Notes: generated by a model from the letters alone, not told the origin. A DNA stretch of 64,000 bases from Bacteroidaceae bacterium (GCA_017615835.1 JAFZZI010000002.1:41319-105318); one strand, 5' to 3'. Numbered from the stretch's first letter, positions 1-7,709 are shown. A program made the numbers and translations.

Positions 1-705
1 CAGGATTTTGTTAACCTATATAATAGGTATCCAGAAATACTTAAATGTATTCCCATTCTCATTGCCAAGCGTGAATATGACATTCTCACCACGGATTTTG
101 ATGGTGATCATGTCTTCAATTTTAGAAAGGCCAATTATCCCATTGAAGATTATGTGGTCTTTATGCGTGAGACTGGCCTGTTTGAACTTATTCAGAATAA
201 ACACATAAGTAGTTTGGTTGACTATGTAACTGGTGTTGAGACTGGCTTAGACTCTAATGCACGCAAGAATCGCGGTGGCCACGCTATGGAGGACCTGGTT
301 GAGAACTATCTCGGTAAAGCAGGCTTAAAGCGTGGGGTTGATTATTTCAAAGAGATGTACATCAGCGAGATTGAACAGAAATGGGGGCTTGACCTTTCAA
401 GTATATCAAATGAAGGTAGTACTGAGAAACGCTTCGATTTCGTTATCAAGCGTTCCCAAATGATTTATGGTATTGAGACAAATTTCTATACCAGTGGCGG
501 TTCTAAACTTAATGAAACCGCACGTAGTTATAAGACCATCGCGTTGGAAACCAAAGGTCTGAAAGGCTTTAAGTTTGTTTGGATAACAGATGGTCAGGGT
601 TGGATTTCTGCAAGGAATAATTTGAAAGAGACCTTCGACGTACTGGAACACCTTTACAATATCGCAGATTTGGATTCAGGCATCATATCAACTCATTTGA
701 TTTAA
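1..705 (+). CDS. Type II restriction endonuclease, DpnII/MboI family (5' end outside window)
   Basis: The frame is open from base 1, so only the C-terminal 234 residues are present. The sequence resembles DpnII, which cleaves unmethylated GATC: a conserved RKNRGGHAMEDL segment, a KRFDFVI strand, then GIETNFYTSGGSKLNET and KFVWITDGQGW near the C-terminus. The acidic residues of RFDF and GIETN are expected to belong to the nuclease core. The ATG at 154 is internal: the 51 codons before it continue the family sequence (for example ILTTDFDGDHVF). The next gene starts one base after the stop, and a DpnA-type methyltransferase follows, so this is a DpnII-like restriction-modification operon. The usual Dam-like first methyltransferase would lie upstream of the window. 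The specificity is inferred from family membership. Confidence 0.93.
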   Translation, partial: QDFVNLYNRYPEILKCIPILIAKREYDILTTDFDGDHVFNFRKANYPIEDYVVFMRETGLFELIQNKHISSLVDYVTGVETGLDSNARKNRGGHAMEDLVENYLGKAGLKRGVDYFKEMYISEIEQKWGLDLSSISNEGSTEKRFDFVIKRSQMIYGIETNFYTSGGSKLNETARSYKTIALETKGLKGFKFVWITDGQGWISARNNLKETFDVLEHLYNIADLDSGIISTHLI

Positions 706-706
706 T

Positions 707-1231
707 ATGGTTAAAAACAGATATTGTCATTCAATTGATTTAATGAAAATAACCATAAAGAATTCTAGTAGAGAAGAATTCGCCAAAAGGTTGTTGGAAT
801 TACCATACCGTGGATACGAAGTTGAAGATATTTCAGATGGAAGGAAAATAGTAATAACTAAGCCAGGTGGTAAAATGAGTTTTGGAAAGATTAGTAAAGA
901 AGACTTCCTGGTTTTCATATACAATCCTGAGACTCAGGAACTATGGCAGATCTCCCATAATCAAATATATGAAGATTTACAGAACAAAGCTATTGAGGAT
1001 ATTACACGAACAAAGCAATTGATTGATGTCTTTGAGAATGTCCTTAACGGCGTGGATCCTGATGATATTATTGATACCATAAAACAATTCCGTTTTTCCA
1101 CCGGTGAGTCTCCAGAGGCATTGTTAAAAGCCTACAAATGGATATGGGGGCAGGAAGATGTCAACTATCCAACCGGAAAAGGTAGAATGATGTCATGGGA
1201 AGCCATCGCATCATTGAGAGATAGTTTATGA
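707..1231 (+). CDS. Unrecognised protein inside the DpnII-like operon
   Basis: It encodes 174 residues, starting one base after the nuclease stop and overlapping the methyltransferase start as ATGA, so it is translationally coupled on both sides. An internal ATG at 743 (MKITIKNSS) would give 162 residues and could be the true start, because the first 12 residues look unlike the rest. I see no transmembrane segment or catalytic motif. The protein is acidic to neutral, with a beta-rich N-terminal half (GRKIVITKPGGKMSFGKI) and a helical C-terminal half ending in a WIWGQEDVNYPTGKGRMM segment. Its position suggests an accessory restriction-modification protein, for example a regulator, specificity helper or nicking partner, but no family is recognised. 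Confidence 0.8.
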   Translation: MVKNRYCHSIDLMKITIKNSSREEFAKRLLELPYRGYEVEDISDGRKIVITKPGGKMSFGKISKEDFLVFIYNPETQELWQISHNQIYEDLQNKAIEDITRTKQLIDVFENVLNGVDPDDIIDTIKQFRFSTGESPEALLKAYKWIWGQEDVNYPTGKGRMMSWEAIASLRDSL

Positions 1232-2109
1232 TAGTACCATTCTACAAATCCTCAGATAAAGATTTTACACTCTTAAAAGGAGATTGTGTTGGACTGTTGA
1301 ACTCTTTTGAATTTGAGTTTGACATGATATTTGCTGATCCTCCTTATCATCTATCAAATGATGGTATAAGTGTTCAGAGTGGTAAACAAGTATCTGTCAA
1401 TAAAGGCAATTGGGATAAATCACTGGGGTTCGAGAAAGATTACCAGTTTGATAAATCTTGGCTCCAAGCCTGTCGCGAACACCTAAGACCAGACGGCACT
1501 ATCTGGGTAAGCGGTACATATCACAATATCTTTTCAGTTGCAAGGTGTTTGAGTGAGCTTGGTTTCAAGATTCTGAACTGCATCACTTGGGTAAAAACTA
1601 ATCCACCTCCAAATCTCTCGTGCCGTTACTTTACATATTCAGCAGAGTACATATTATGGGCTCGCAAGGACCAGAAGAAGGGACATTTCTTTAATTATGA
1701 GCTTATGAAAGAAATCAATGGAGGTACGCAGATGCGTGATGTATGGACACTTCCAGCTATTGCTCCCTGGGAGAAGTCTTTTGGGAAGCATCCAACGCAA
1801 AAACCTTTGTGCCTTCTGTCTCGAATAATACTTGCATCAACTAAACCAGGTGCTTGGATCCTGGATCCTTTCTCCGGTAGTAGTACAACAGGCATAGCGT
1901 CCACTTTATTGGGACGCCGGTTCCTAGGTCTGGAACAAGAGGAAGAGTTCCTCGAATTGAGCAAGGTGCGCCGAGAGGAACTTAATGATTTCAGTCGTAG
2001 AGACTATTATATTAATAAGTTGGAACAGCAGGCAAAACTATTTCGGGATAAAGACATACGTGTAGTAGGTGAGCCAGAACTCCAATATGTAAGGGAACTG
2101 CCTTTTTGA
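1228..2109 (+). CDS. DNA N6-adenine methyltransferase, beta class, DpnA-like
   Basis: This 293-residue site-specific methyltransferase transfers a methyl group from S-adenosylmethionine to adenine. The catalytic motif DPPY is at residues 37-40, before the SAM-binding motif DPFSGSSTTG at about 213-222. That order defines the beta class. HPTQKP at about 188-193 is the usual signature just before motif I. In Streptococcus DpnII systems the second methyltransferase, DpnA, has this architecture and can act on single-stranded DNA. Together with the upstream nuclease this supports GATC as the target, although the target is inferred. The start overlaps the preceding stop (ATGA). The gene ends just before the convergent recombinase remnant. 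Confidence 0.9.
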   Translation: MIVPFYKSSDKDFTLLKGDCVGLLNSFEFEFDMIFADPPYHLSNDGISVQSGKQVSVNKGNWDKSLGFEKDYQFDKSWLQACREHLRPDGTIWVSGTYHNIFSVARCLSELGFKILNCITWVKTNPPPNLSCRYFTYSAEYILWARKDQKKGHFFNYELMKEINGGTQMRDVWTLPAIAPWEKSFGKHPTQKPLCLLSRIILASTKPGAWILDPFSGSSTTGIASTLLGRRFLGLEQEEEFLELSKVRREELNDFSRRDYYINKLEQQAKLFRDKDIRVVGEPELQYVRELPF

Positions 2110-2114
2110 TTGGA

Positions 2115-2473
2115 TTATTCAGTGTCTGACATAAGTTTTTCCAAAATAATCCTACCTTTCTCAATCGTAGAGGTCGTGATTGTGGCAATGTAGTTTTGGG
2201 TCGTGGTTGAACTTGCATGACCAAGAAATTTCTGTATCTGTTCAACAGTCATACCGTTTGATTGCTCATCGTCGCAAATGTATGCCTTGCTATGAATGTG
2301 GTGATTCTCCTCAAACATAGATGTTCTGTTATCGTTTTGAGTCCAGCGTTTACCTTCTTGTCTATTCGACCAATGGTGTACAAACAAGTTCTACGGGTAC
2401 AGTATATCCATTTTACTATTGGCGGACAAAATCTGGCTGTGAGGTTGATTACGTGTTGGAGAAAAATGGACAT
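2115..2473 (-). pseudogene. Broken tyrosine recombinase, C-terminal part
   Basis: Two leftward reading frames together spell the end of a tyrosine recombinase. Near 2250-2310 one frame reads FIARHTFAT, equivalent to the HxxR catalytic region (family consensus ARHTFAT). A different frame then continues with MTVEQIQKFLGHASSTTTQNY, the usual xLGHxxxxTTxxY ending with the catalytic tyrosine. A frameshift near 2245-2255 therefore separates motifs that must be on one chain, and the N-terminal domain is missing. It is not related in position to the intact integrase at 3199 and is probably the remnant of an older integrated element beside the restriction-modification genes. Confidence 0.8.
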
Positions 2474-2573
2474 TTCTTTTCATGAAAAGTATCAGGATGG
2501 AGTCTTTAGTTCAGCCAGCCCGCCGCATCGACATGTTGTGTCAGTCATTTGAACCTGCTATAATAATAAGGTT

Positions 2574-2591
2574 CGCGCGCGTACGCGCGCG
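2574..2591. repeat. Alternating CG palindrome
   Basis: CGCGCGCGTACGCGCGCG is a perfect 18-bp palindrome of strictly alternating purines and pyrimidines. It is extended by CG dinucleotides on the right. Such a tract can form Z-DNA or a cruciform. It sits immediately before the iteron-like cluster and stands out in an otherwise AT-rich non-coding stretch. Confidence 0.85.
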
Positions 2592-2600
2592 CGTATGGAA

Positions 2601-2701
2601 AGACCCATATCTGAGTAAAAAAAGACCCATATGTTTTTATAGTTCAGATATGGGTATCTTTTCGTTCAGATATGGGTGTTTTTTCATTCAGACCCATATC
2701 T
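2601..2701. repeat. Five copies of an iteron-like box, AGACCCATATCTGA and its inverse
   Basis: The core box occurs forward at 2601-2614, 2623-2632 (truncated) and 2689-2701, and inverted as TTCAGATATGGGT at 2643-2655 and 2665-2677. Spacers are T- or A-rich, and the copies can pair into hairpins. Arrays like this commonly bind a replication initiator or repressor. No intact gene beside it is an obvious partner, so it may be the control region of the element whose recombinase remnant lies at 2115-2473. Function is inferred only from the arrangement. Confidence 0.7.
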
Positions 2702-2924
2702 TTTTCAGACGGGATGTCCGACTGTCCTGAAAACAGTGCCAGTCCGTCTGTTCTGCGATAGCTTTCCGGCACCGAAACAGCTGTTCGGTGACTAATGCTC
2801 TGCTGCGAAATATTCTGACATAGTTTTTGCAGGTTCTGCTGTCGTTCTGCTTCAGGGACTGTCTTGATGGCATAGCGGAGCGTTGTGCGAGGTATGTCTC
2901 TGTGTCGTGGAAGACTGTCTGCAA
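2688..2924 (-). CDS. Doubtful small open frame in the flanking region
   Basis: A 78-residue frame, arginine-rich, with the segment EQLFRCRKAIAEQTD, which resembles short hypothetical proteins annotated in Bacteroidales mobile elements. There is no clear promoter, and its 3' end overlaps the iteron cluster. It may be a conserved non-coding region translated by annotation software rather than a real gene. It is listed because it is the only coding candidate between 2474 and 3198. Confidence 0.22.
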   Translation of the reverse strand: MQTVFHDTETYLAQRSAMPSRQSLKQNDSRTCKNYVRIFRSRALVTEQLFRCRKAIAEQTDWHCFQDSRTSRLKKIWV

Positions 2925-3094
2925 CTGACGTCCGGTGTGGAATGGCTTACTTTTTCAGATGGTTCTTGCGTAATTATGCAGGAAATGCTAAATTAGCGGA
3001 CAATTGTATGAATTCATATTAACAACTGAGTCGAATTATGTTTAAGGGACAAAGTAGAGAAAAGCGGACCTATTTCGCTGACAATCAGAGTCAA

Positions 3095-3152
3095 GTACAA
3101 TAGCTATTGTACAAACCAGCGATACCCTAATATCCTCTACAATCCCTTGTAG
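3095..3152. promoter_or_regulatory. Palindromes upstream of the integrase (operator or recombinase sites)
   Basis: GTACAATAGCTATTGTAC at 3095-3112 is a perfect 18-bp palindrome. A second inverted repeat, CTACAA-tccc-TTGTAG, follows at 3137-3152. Further on, GGCCCTCC is repeated directly at about 3174-3193, ending a few bases before the integrase start. The location fits an operator controlling the integrase, or core and arm sites of the attachment region. The sequence alone cannot decide which. Confidence 0.5.
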
Positions 3153-3198
3153 GCCCTATGTTTCCCAAAGTTCCGGCCCTCCTGCGGCCCTCCAAATT

Positions 3199-4296
3199 AT
3201 GACACAAACCAAGAAAAAAGAACTTGTAACCCTTAATGAAAAGCCACTCAAAAGCGGCGGCAGCTCCCTGTATCTCAACTACACCATTGATGGAGTAAGA
3301 CACAAAGAATACCTGCACATGTACATCGTGGTACCCAAGACCAAGTTAGAGCGTCTGCAAAATGAGGAAACCATGAAAACCGCGCTGGCCCTCAAAGCCA
3401 AACGCATACTGGAGTTGCAGAACGGCCAGGCTGGATTTGACCGCCAAAAGCATAAAGACATGCTGCTCACGGATTATCTGCTCCAGCGCATAGACTACTA
3501 CAACCAGCGCAACAGCAAGAGCTACCGCCAACATTTGGAAAAGATAGTACGCTGGCTTAACAACTGGGGCGGTCGCATGACACTTAAGGGAGCCGACAAA
3601 CAACAGATAATAAGCTGGTGCAAGTTCATGAAAGACGGAGGTCTGGCTGACACCACCATACGCGGTTACTTTGAGACACTGGGCAGCCAGTTCCGAGCAG
3701 CGGTACGTGATGAGCTTATTGACGTAAATCCGTTTGACCGCATGGATAAGACCGAAAAGCCTGAGCGTGTGGAAGTGGAGCGTGAATACCTTACCATGGA
3801 TGAACTACGTAAACTCAGCCGTACTAAGATACAAAGTGACCAGGTGCGCCGAGCTTTCCTGTTCTCATGCTTTACCGGCCTACGTGTATCTGATATACGT
3901 AACCTTGACTGGGGTGATATACACAACACCGAGGTAGGCCCACAGCTCGCCATACGTCAGGTCAAGACCAAAGGACTTGTTTACCTGCCGCTGTCAAATA
4001 ACGCCATCGGCATATTACCACAGATACACCCTGACCGCGGCAAGGTGTTCCGCTTGCCGGATCAGGCAACCGTCAATGAGACCGTGCGCCACTGGGTCAA
4101 ACGAGCCAAGATACAAAAGCACATATCGTTCCATTGTGCGCGACACACCTATGCCACCTTGCTGCTCACGTCTGGAGTTGACTTATACACTGTCAGTAAG
4201 CTCATGGGACACAAGGATATAAGCGTCACTCAGATATACGCTCGCATCATAGACCAAAAGAAAGTGGATGCCGTCAATGCTATACCTCAGCTTTGA
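3199..4296 (+). CDS. int: Phage integrase, tyrosine recombinase
   Basis: A full-length 365-residue site-specific recombinase that would catalyse prophage integration and, with a directionality factor, excision. The N-terminal part holds an arm-binding region. A SAM-like core-binding domain follows at about 90-190 (DYLLQRIDYYNQRNSKSYRQ). The catalytic domain has the first arginine in FTGLRVSDIR (about 227), the conserved lysine region QVKTKG, HCARH with H312 and R315, LMGH with H338, and the nucleophile Tyr347 in TQIYARI. All catalytic residues are present. It is transcribed toward the late genes and ends three bases before the convergent gene at 4300. Palindromes just upstream are candidate attachment or operator sites. 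The small HTH protein at 61226 is a possible excisionase. Confidence 0.95.
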   Translation: MTQTKKKELVTLNEKPLKSGGSSLYLNYTIDGVRHKEYLHMYIVVPKTKLERLQNEETMKTALALKAKRILELQNGQAGFDRQKHKDMLLTDYLLQRIDYYNQRNSKSYRQHLEKIVRWLNNWGGRMTLKGADKQQIISWCKFMKDGGLADTTIRGYFETLGSQFRAAVRDELIDVNPFDRMDKTEKPERVEVEREYLTMDELRKLSRTKIQSDQVRRAFLFSCFTGLRVSDIRNLDWGDIHNTEVGPQLAIRQVKTKGLVYLPLSNNAIGILPQIHPDRGKVFRLPDQATVNETVRHWVKRAKIQKHISFHCARHTYATLLLTSGVDLYTVSKLMGHKDISVTQIYARIIDQKKVDAVNAIPQL

Positions 4297-4299
4297 CGG

Positions 4300-4692
4300 T
4301 CAACCCCTCATACATGCTGGCATAATAGCTTTCATGCCCTCACGCATCAGAAAGCCCATAGTGTATGCTGCATCCTCGCTGCCCAGCTGGAAGCCATAGA
4401 ATATAGACAGCGCATCCTGAACATGATCCAGCTCATGCGCCAGGCTATCTACCATCTGCTCTTTGCTGGTGGTGGGTCCAATCAGCACAAGGCTCATGGT
4501 CGTGTCATAACTTGACACACAGCAGGCGCAGTTCACACGTCCCAGCACGGTGTTCACGCAGTAGTCAATACGCTCCTCCTTAACGCCAAACGAGCGTAGG
4601 TAGGCACGTATCCTGTCTTCGTCATCCCAGTCCAGGTCATAGCACAACACCACGCCCCAGTAGCCTTCTACATCTATGTACTTTGTAATCAT
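4300..4692 (-). CDS. Small protein with an HExxH metallopeptidase-like motif
   Basis: A 130-residue cytoplasmic-looking protein with LAHELDHVQDAL at about residues 83-94. The HELDH is a classic HExxH zinc-binding and catalytic signature, followed by a helix and no obvious third ligand motif. A CACC pair lies at about 55-58. Short HExxH proteins near the lysis and tail end of Bacteroidales phages are familiar, but I know no assigned function. It is the last gene of the leftward late block and converges on the integrase. Possible roles are virion protein processing or an anti-host protease; neither is shown by the sequence. Confidence 0.75.
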   Translation of the reverse strand: MITKYIDVEGYWGVVLCYDLDWDDEDRIRAYLRSFGVKEERIDYCVNTVLGRVNCACCVSSYDTTMSLVLIGPTTSKEQMVDSLAHELDHVQDALSIFYGFQLGSEDAAYTMGFLMREGMKAIMPACMRG

Positions 4693-4698
4693 AACCAG

Positions 4699-5100
4699 TT
4701 ACAGCATGCGTTCCCAGTGGATAGGAACATCCTTTACGTCCATCTTGGCACGGAAACATGCCAATACCGCTTCGGGCGTGCAGTCTGGATCATAAATGGT
4801 CTCGTATATGAAATACGCTATGGCTTGCTTGTTGGGCAGACAATTGGGATAATCTGCATAACACATGTTATACAGATACCAGGCAGAGTAAATATCCTCC
4901 TCCTTTATCTTCAGCCCCATCTGCCGCATCAGTTCCTCCATCTCTTCAACGGAGTGCTTTACCACAGATTTCAACGTTCCTGTATTCTCGTCTTTCTTCT
5001 TCTTCATGGATGAGATAGCCCACTCGGCCAGCTTGTAACTGAAACGTCCCTTGTACTGGTCCATATACAGAGCCTCACCCTCGCTCATTATGTATTGCAT
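4699..5100 (-). CDS. Conserved phage protein, function unknown
   Basis: A 133-residue, helix-rich protein. A lysine-rich stretch (MKKKKDENTG) separates an N-terminal helical part from a C-terminal part with YLYNMCYADYPNCLPNKQAI and ending in WERML. There is no membrane segment. It lies six bases upstream of the HExxH gene, so the two are probably co-transcribed. A second ATG (codon 5) could be the true start. The protein may be virion-associated or an assembly chaperone, given its position among small structural genes, but I do not recognise its family. Confidence 0.7.
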   Translation of the reverse strand: MQYIMSEGEALYMDQYKGRFSYKLAEWAISSMKKKKDENTGTLKSVVKHSVEEMEELMRQMGLKIKEEDIYSAWYLYNMCYADYPNCLPNKQAIAYFIYETIYDPDCTPEAVLACFRAKMDVKDVPIHWERML

Positions 5101-5127
5101 GTTTTTTCGCTCTAATCGTTTAAAATA

Positions 5128-5156
5128 AGGCCGATGGACGGACAGCCCACCGGCCT
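5128..5156 (-). terminator. Intrinsic terminator-like hairpin
   Basis: AGGCCGATGG pairs with CCACCGGCCT (10 bp, one mismatch) around a short loop. On the minus strand it is followed by TTATTTTAAA. It lies between the genes at 5166-5447 and 4699-5100 and would end or attenuate leftward transcription there. Confidence 0.65.
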
Positions 5157-5165
5157 ACCTGAAAA

Positions 5166-5447
5166 TCACTTGTAGCGTCCCATACGGTCACGCTGGCGGC
5201 GATATTCCTCACGCATCTGGCCTTCCTCCTGGAACTGGTCACCTGAGAGCTCCTTTTCGGCATCTTCCCAGCCTTCCTTGTAGCCCTTGCAGTAACCCTC
5301 CTTGTACTCCTGGCCCTCCTTGTAGTGCGTAGGATAGTGGCGCATACCTGAACCACCCCTCATGCTCATACTGTCACGCATCTCAGAGCGCATACCTGAG
5401 CGCTCATCGTCTTTGTCGTTTATTATTAAGATTGGCATAATCGTCAC
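5166..5447 (-). CDS. Small charged protein with YKEG repeats
   Basis: A 93-residue hydrophilic protein rich in Lys, Glu, Arg, Met and Gly. The middle contains repeated units of the form HYKEGQEYKEGYCKGYKEGW, with tyrosine and glycine at fixed spacing, and the C-terminus is highly charged (REEYRRQRDRMGRYK). Similar low-complexity proteins occur in Bacteroidales phage structural regions. No enzymatic motif is visible. It sits between the gene at 5465 and a terminator-like hairpin, so it is likely the last gene of that transcript. Confidence 0.65.
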   Translation of the reverse strand: MTIMPILIINDKDDERSGMRSEMRDSMSMRGGSGMRHYPTHYKEGQEYKEGYCKGYKEGWEDAEKELSGDQFQEEGQMREEYRRQRDRMGRYK

Positions 5448-5464
5448 TTTTTAAGGAAAGTCAA

Positions 5465-5989
5465 TCACTTGGACCCGACAGCCGACAGAATCTTATCCAT
5501 CATTGTCCGCATCTCATCCAGTTTCTTGTCCTGGTTGTTCACCCTGTTCTGGAGTTCCACCATTGTGCGCGCTTGATTCTTCTCCTCCGCATAGCGGGGG
5601 TTCAGTTTCTCCAGCATCTTCTCACCTTCGGTAAGCACATTCTCATGATACGCCTTTTTGTTTAGTGCATCTTTTGATGCCTGCATCATAGCATCCACCG
5701 CTTGCAACATAGCCTCGCGGCTGGCCGAGTATGTGTCCTTACCCCTTTCGGCTATCTCCACGTTGATAGGCAGAGAGGGTATCACCTCATCTTTGCCGTC
5801 CACTGTCACGGTAATGTTGAACACCTGTTGAGGGTTCATACCGTTGAAAGCCGAAGGAACAGCTTGTGTCTGATACATTGGCTGTGGTGGCGTTTTGGAC
5901 TTTACGGTGCCAACTTCCAGCACAGGTTTAGACTCAGTACGTCTCAGAATATAGAAAGGGCTGCCTTGCCCAAGTGAATTGAAATCCAT
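5465..5989 (-). CDS. Probable virion-associated protein with a C-terminal coiled coil
   Basis: A 174-residue protein. The N-terminal segment MDFNSLGQGSPFYILRR is followed by a proline-rich linker, a beta-like segment (VFNITVTVDGKDEV) and a long helical C-terminus with heptads (AEEKNQARTMVELQNRVNN) predicted to form a coiled coil. It belongs to the set of small proteins between the coat-like gene at 6391 and the end of the late operon. The mix of an N-terminal anchor and a coiled coil suggests a minor structural or fibre-linking protein; this is inference. Confidence 0.7.
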   Translation of the reverse strand: MDFNSLGQGSPFYILRRTESKPVLEVGTVKSKTPPQPMYQTQAVPSAFNGMNPQQVFNITVTVDGKDEVIPSLPINVEIAERGKDTYSASREAMLQAVDAMMQASKDALNKKAYHENVLTEGEKMLEKLNPRYAEEKNQARTMVELQNRVNNQDKKLDEMRTMMDKILSAVGSK

Positions 5990-6030
5990 TGTTTGTTACT
6001 CTTTTTGTTTGTTACTCTTGTTTCTCTCTC

Positions 6031-6369
6031 TTATGCTGTGGCCGTCAGTGGCGATACCACCTGCAGCACACCGTTGAACAGGTCGTTAAAGACCAGTATC
6101 ACACCGGTGCCCACAAGTTCGGCCGCAGTGACAGCATCCCCGCCCAGCTGAGTCAGTGCACGTGCAGTGCCGTTCAGCGTCAGGGTTACAGGCAGAGTGC
6201 CTGTTGTCCCGTCCGGAATGGCGGTGGCAATGCGCAACGCAAACAGACCCACAGGAGCAATCCTTCTGAATCCCATTGCGATGTTCACAGCCTCCGTTGT
6301 TACCTGCACGTTCTTTGACTCCAGGTAAGGAATGCCGTTTACGTTTACCGTTACAGCGTTGCATCCCAT
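6031..6369 (-). CDS. Small beta-rich probable structural protein
   Basis: A 112-residue protein with alternating hydrophobic and Thr/Val-rich strands (VTVNVNGIPYL, GTTGTLPVTLTLNG), as expected for a beta-sandwich virion or decoration protein. It has no signal peptide and no membrane helix. It starts 21 bases downstream of the gene at 6391 and is co-directional with it. Family not recognised; the phage structural role is inferred from composition and location. Confidence 0.7.
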   Translation of the reverse strand: MGCNAVTVNVNGIPYLESKNVQVTTEAVNIAMGFRRIAPVGLFALRIATAIPDGTTGTLPVTLTLNGTARALTQLGGDAVTAAELVGTGVILVFNDLFNGVLQVVSPLTATA

Positions 6370-6390
6370 AACAAACTCCTTATTGATAGT

Positions 6391-7266
6391 TTAGAATGCA
6401 AATCCGTTGCCGTAGAAACCGTTGGCACCATAAAAGCCGTTACCGTATATACCACCCATATACGGAGTGTTGTTCACAGCCTGTATGTTGGGATATACCA
6501 CAGGAACGGTAGGCAGCTGCTTGGCAGCAATCTCGTTCACCTTGTTCTGCAGCGGAGTAATAACGCTGTTCACGTAACCTATAATCTGGTTGCTCTGGTT
6601 GGCGTTGTCAATCTGACCGCGCAGCTGGCTGTTCTGCAACAGCAGTGCGTCAATCTTCTCCTGCATGTCACGCTCCTTCAGTGCGCAGAACTGTTCGTTC
6701 ATGGCCACGGTCTGGTCGCCGATGGCTTTCTGGATTGCGTTGGCGTTGCGGTCTGCCTGTGAGCCCAACTGGTTGGTCTGCTCAAGAGTGCGGATCTGAG
6801 CCTCGTAACCCTGCTGAGTGGTCAGCAAGCGGTTCTCGCAGCAGCACTGAGAGAGCTGTGCGGCCAAACCAGCATTACCAGACTGAATAGAGTTGATTAC
6901 CTGAAGAGCGTTCATGCCCTGATTTGCACCAATAGATGAAAGCAGGTTCTGAACATTCTGCACTGCACCATATACCACGTTGAAATCCTGGCCGGTCGAT
7001 GCGGCAAGGTTCTGAACGGCAGAACGTGTGGCTGCGCCCTCGGCTGTCACAGCGTTCATTACCAAGTCATTGTTCATACCCGGAAAACCGCCTCTGTTGC
7101 CAAACAGGTTAGGAAAAATGCTTGCTATAATAGCAAAGCCAAACAGGTCCATCAGGTTAGTCTGGCCGCTGCCAAACAAACCACCGCCACCTCCGCCAAT
7201 AGGAATAGAGAACGGAAGACCGCCATTGCCGGAGTTACTCTCCGGAAGTTGTACTATTTCTGACAT
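6391..7266 (-). CDS. Gly/Asn/Gln-rich phage structural protein
   Basis: A 291-residue protein. The N-terminus has a polyglycine run and a hydrophobic patch (MDLFGFAIIASIFPNLFG). A long central helical region rich in Gln, Asn and Ala contains QCCCEN at about 139-144. The C-terminus has YGNGFYGANGFYGNGF repeats. Gly/Tyr/Phe-rich tails of this type suggest assembly or membrane contact. A perfect -7 box (TACTTTTG) and a terminator hairpin lie just upstream, so it probably begins its own transcript. I recognise the protein type from Bacteroidales temperate phages but not a function; a virion-associated role is inferred. Confidence 0.75.
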   Translation of the reverse strand: MSEIVQLPESNSGNGGLPFSIPIGGGGGGLFGSGQTNLMDLFGFAIIASIFPNLFGNRGGFPGMNNDLVMNAVTAEGAATRSAVQNLAASTGQDFNVVYGAVQNVQNLLSSIGANQGMNALQVINSIQSGNAGLAAQLSQCCCENRLLTTQQGYEAQIRTLEQTNQLGSQADRNANAIQKAIGDQTVAMNEQFCALKERDMQEKIDALLLQNSQLRGQIDNANQSNQIIGYVNSVITPLQNKVNEIAAKQLPTVPVVYPNIQAVNNTPYMGGIYGNGFYGANGFYGNGFAF

Positions 7267-7315
7267 AATGTACTTTTAGTTAGTTAAACAATAAGTTTTG
7301 TAACCGGTTATGCCA

Positions 7316-7323
7316 CAAAAGTA
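7316..7323 (-). promoter_or_regulatory. Bacteroidetes -7 promoter element for the gene at 6391
   Basis: On the minus strand TACTTTTG matches TAnnTTTG exactly. It lies 50 bases upstream of the start codon at 7266 and just downstream of the hairpin at 7328-7364. No clear -33 TTTG lies at 19-21 bases, and the phage upstream box seen at 21269 is absent at the 22-base spacing. Recognition would need another factor, or this is a weak promoter. Confidence 0.5.
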
Positions 7324-7327
7324 CAAT

Positions 7328-7364
7328 GGCGCTCTGCGGTCTCCTATCATTACCGCAAAGCGCC
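7328..7364 (-). terminator. Long hairpin between two late transcripts
   Basis: GGCGCT and TGCGGT pair with ACCGCA and AGCGCC, giving twelve pairs with one mismatch around an 11-base loop. It lies downstream of the leftward gene at 7398-7709 and directly upstream of a -7 box, separating the lysis gene group from the structural gene at 6391. Confidence 0.7.
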
Positions 7365-7397
7365 ACAACAATATAACAATGAATCAGTTACAGGCGG

Positions 7398-7709
7398 TTA
7401 TGCCTTTTCTCTGCGTATCGCAGCAGCTTTCTCAACCTTATAGCGGTTATAGTGTAATTCATTAAACCCTATACGGTGTTCACCTTCTGGAGCCTCGCCC
7501 TTCTTCACCAGTTCAGCATACTTTGTCCGTTTGACATCCATAATACGCATAGCGTCATACTTGCTCACGTCAGGACTGAGCACCGTATGAAGTGCATCCA
7601 GTGCTGTCTCGCACTGGCTATCGGTCAAATGTGAATTACCGCTGCGTAGTGCGGTTGTTACACACTCCAGCAGGTCCGTCAGATTTTCTTCTTTGGACTT
7701 CTTTGACAT
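7398..7709 (-). CDS. Small conserved phage protein, possible DNA-binding
   Basis: A 103-residue protein with a helical N-terminus (SKEENLTDLLECVTTALRSG) and a C-terminal segment SKYDAMRIMDVKRTKYAELV, which resembles a winged-helix or MerR-like recognition unit followed by basic residues (ARREKA-type tail). Its start lies 74 bases inside the end of the membrane protein gene upstream, so translation is probably coupled. A regulatory role is possible but unproven. The gene is followed by a strong hairpin and is likely the last of the lysis transcript. Confidence 0.65.
   Translation of the reverse strand: MSKKSKEENLTDLLECVTTALRSGNSHLTDSQCETALDALHTVLSPDVSKYDAMRIMDVKRTKYAELVKKGEAPEGEHRIGFNELHYNRYKVEKAAAIRREKA

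Noticed and set aside
16-204. Minus-strand frame at the left edge and the short plus frame at 8-208
   Set aside because: Both are shadows of the restriction endonuclease frame, which continues in frame from base 1.
2601-2701. CRISPR-like array
   Set aside because: The repeats are short, in both orientations and irregularly spaced, and no cas gene is present.
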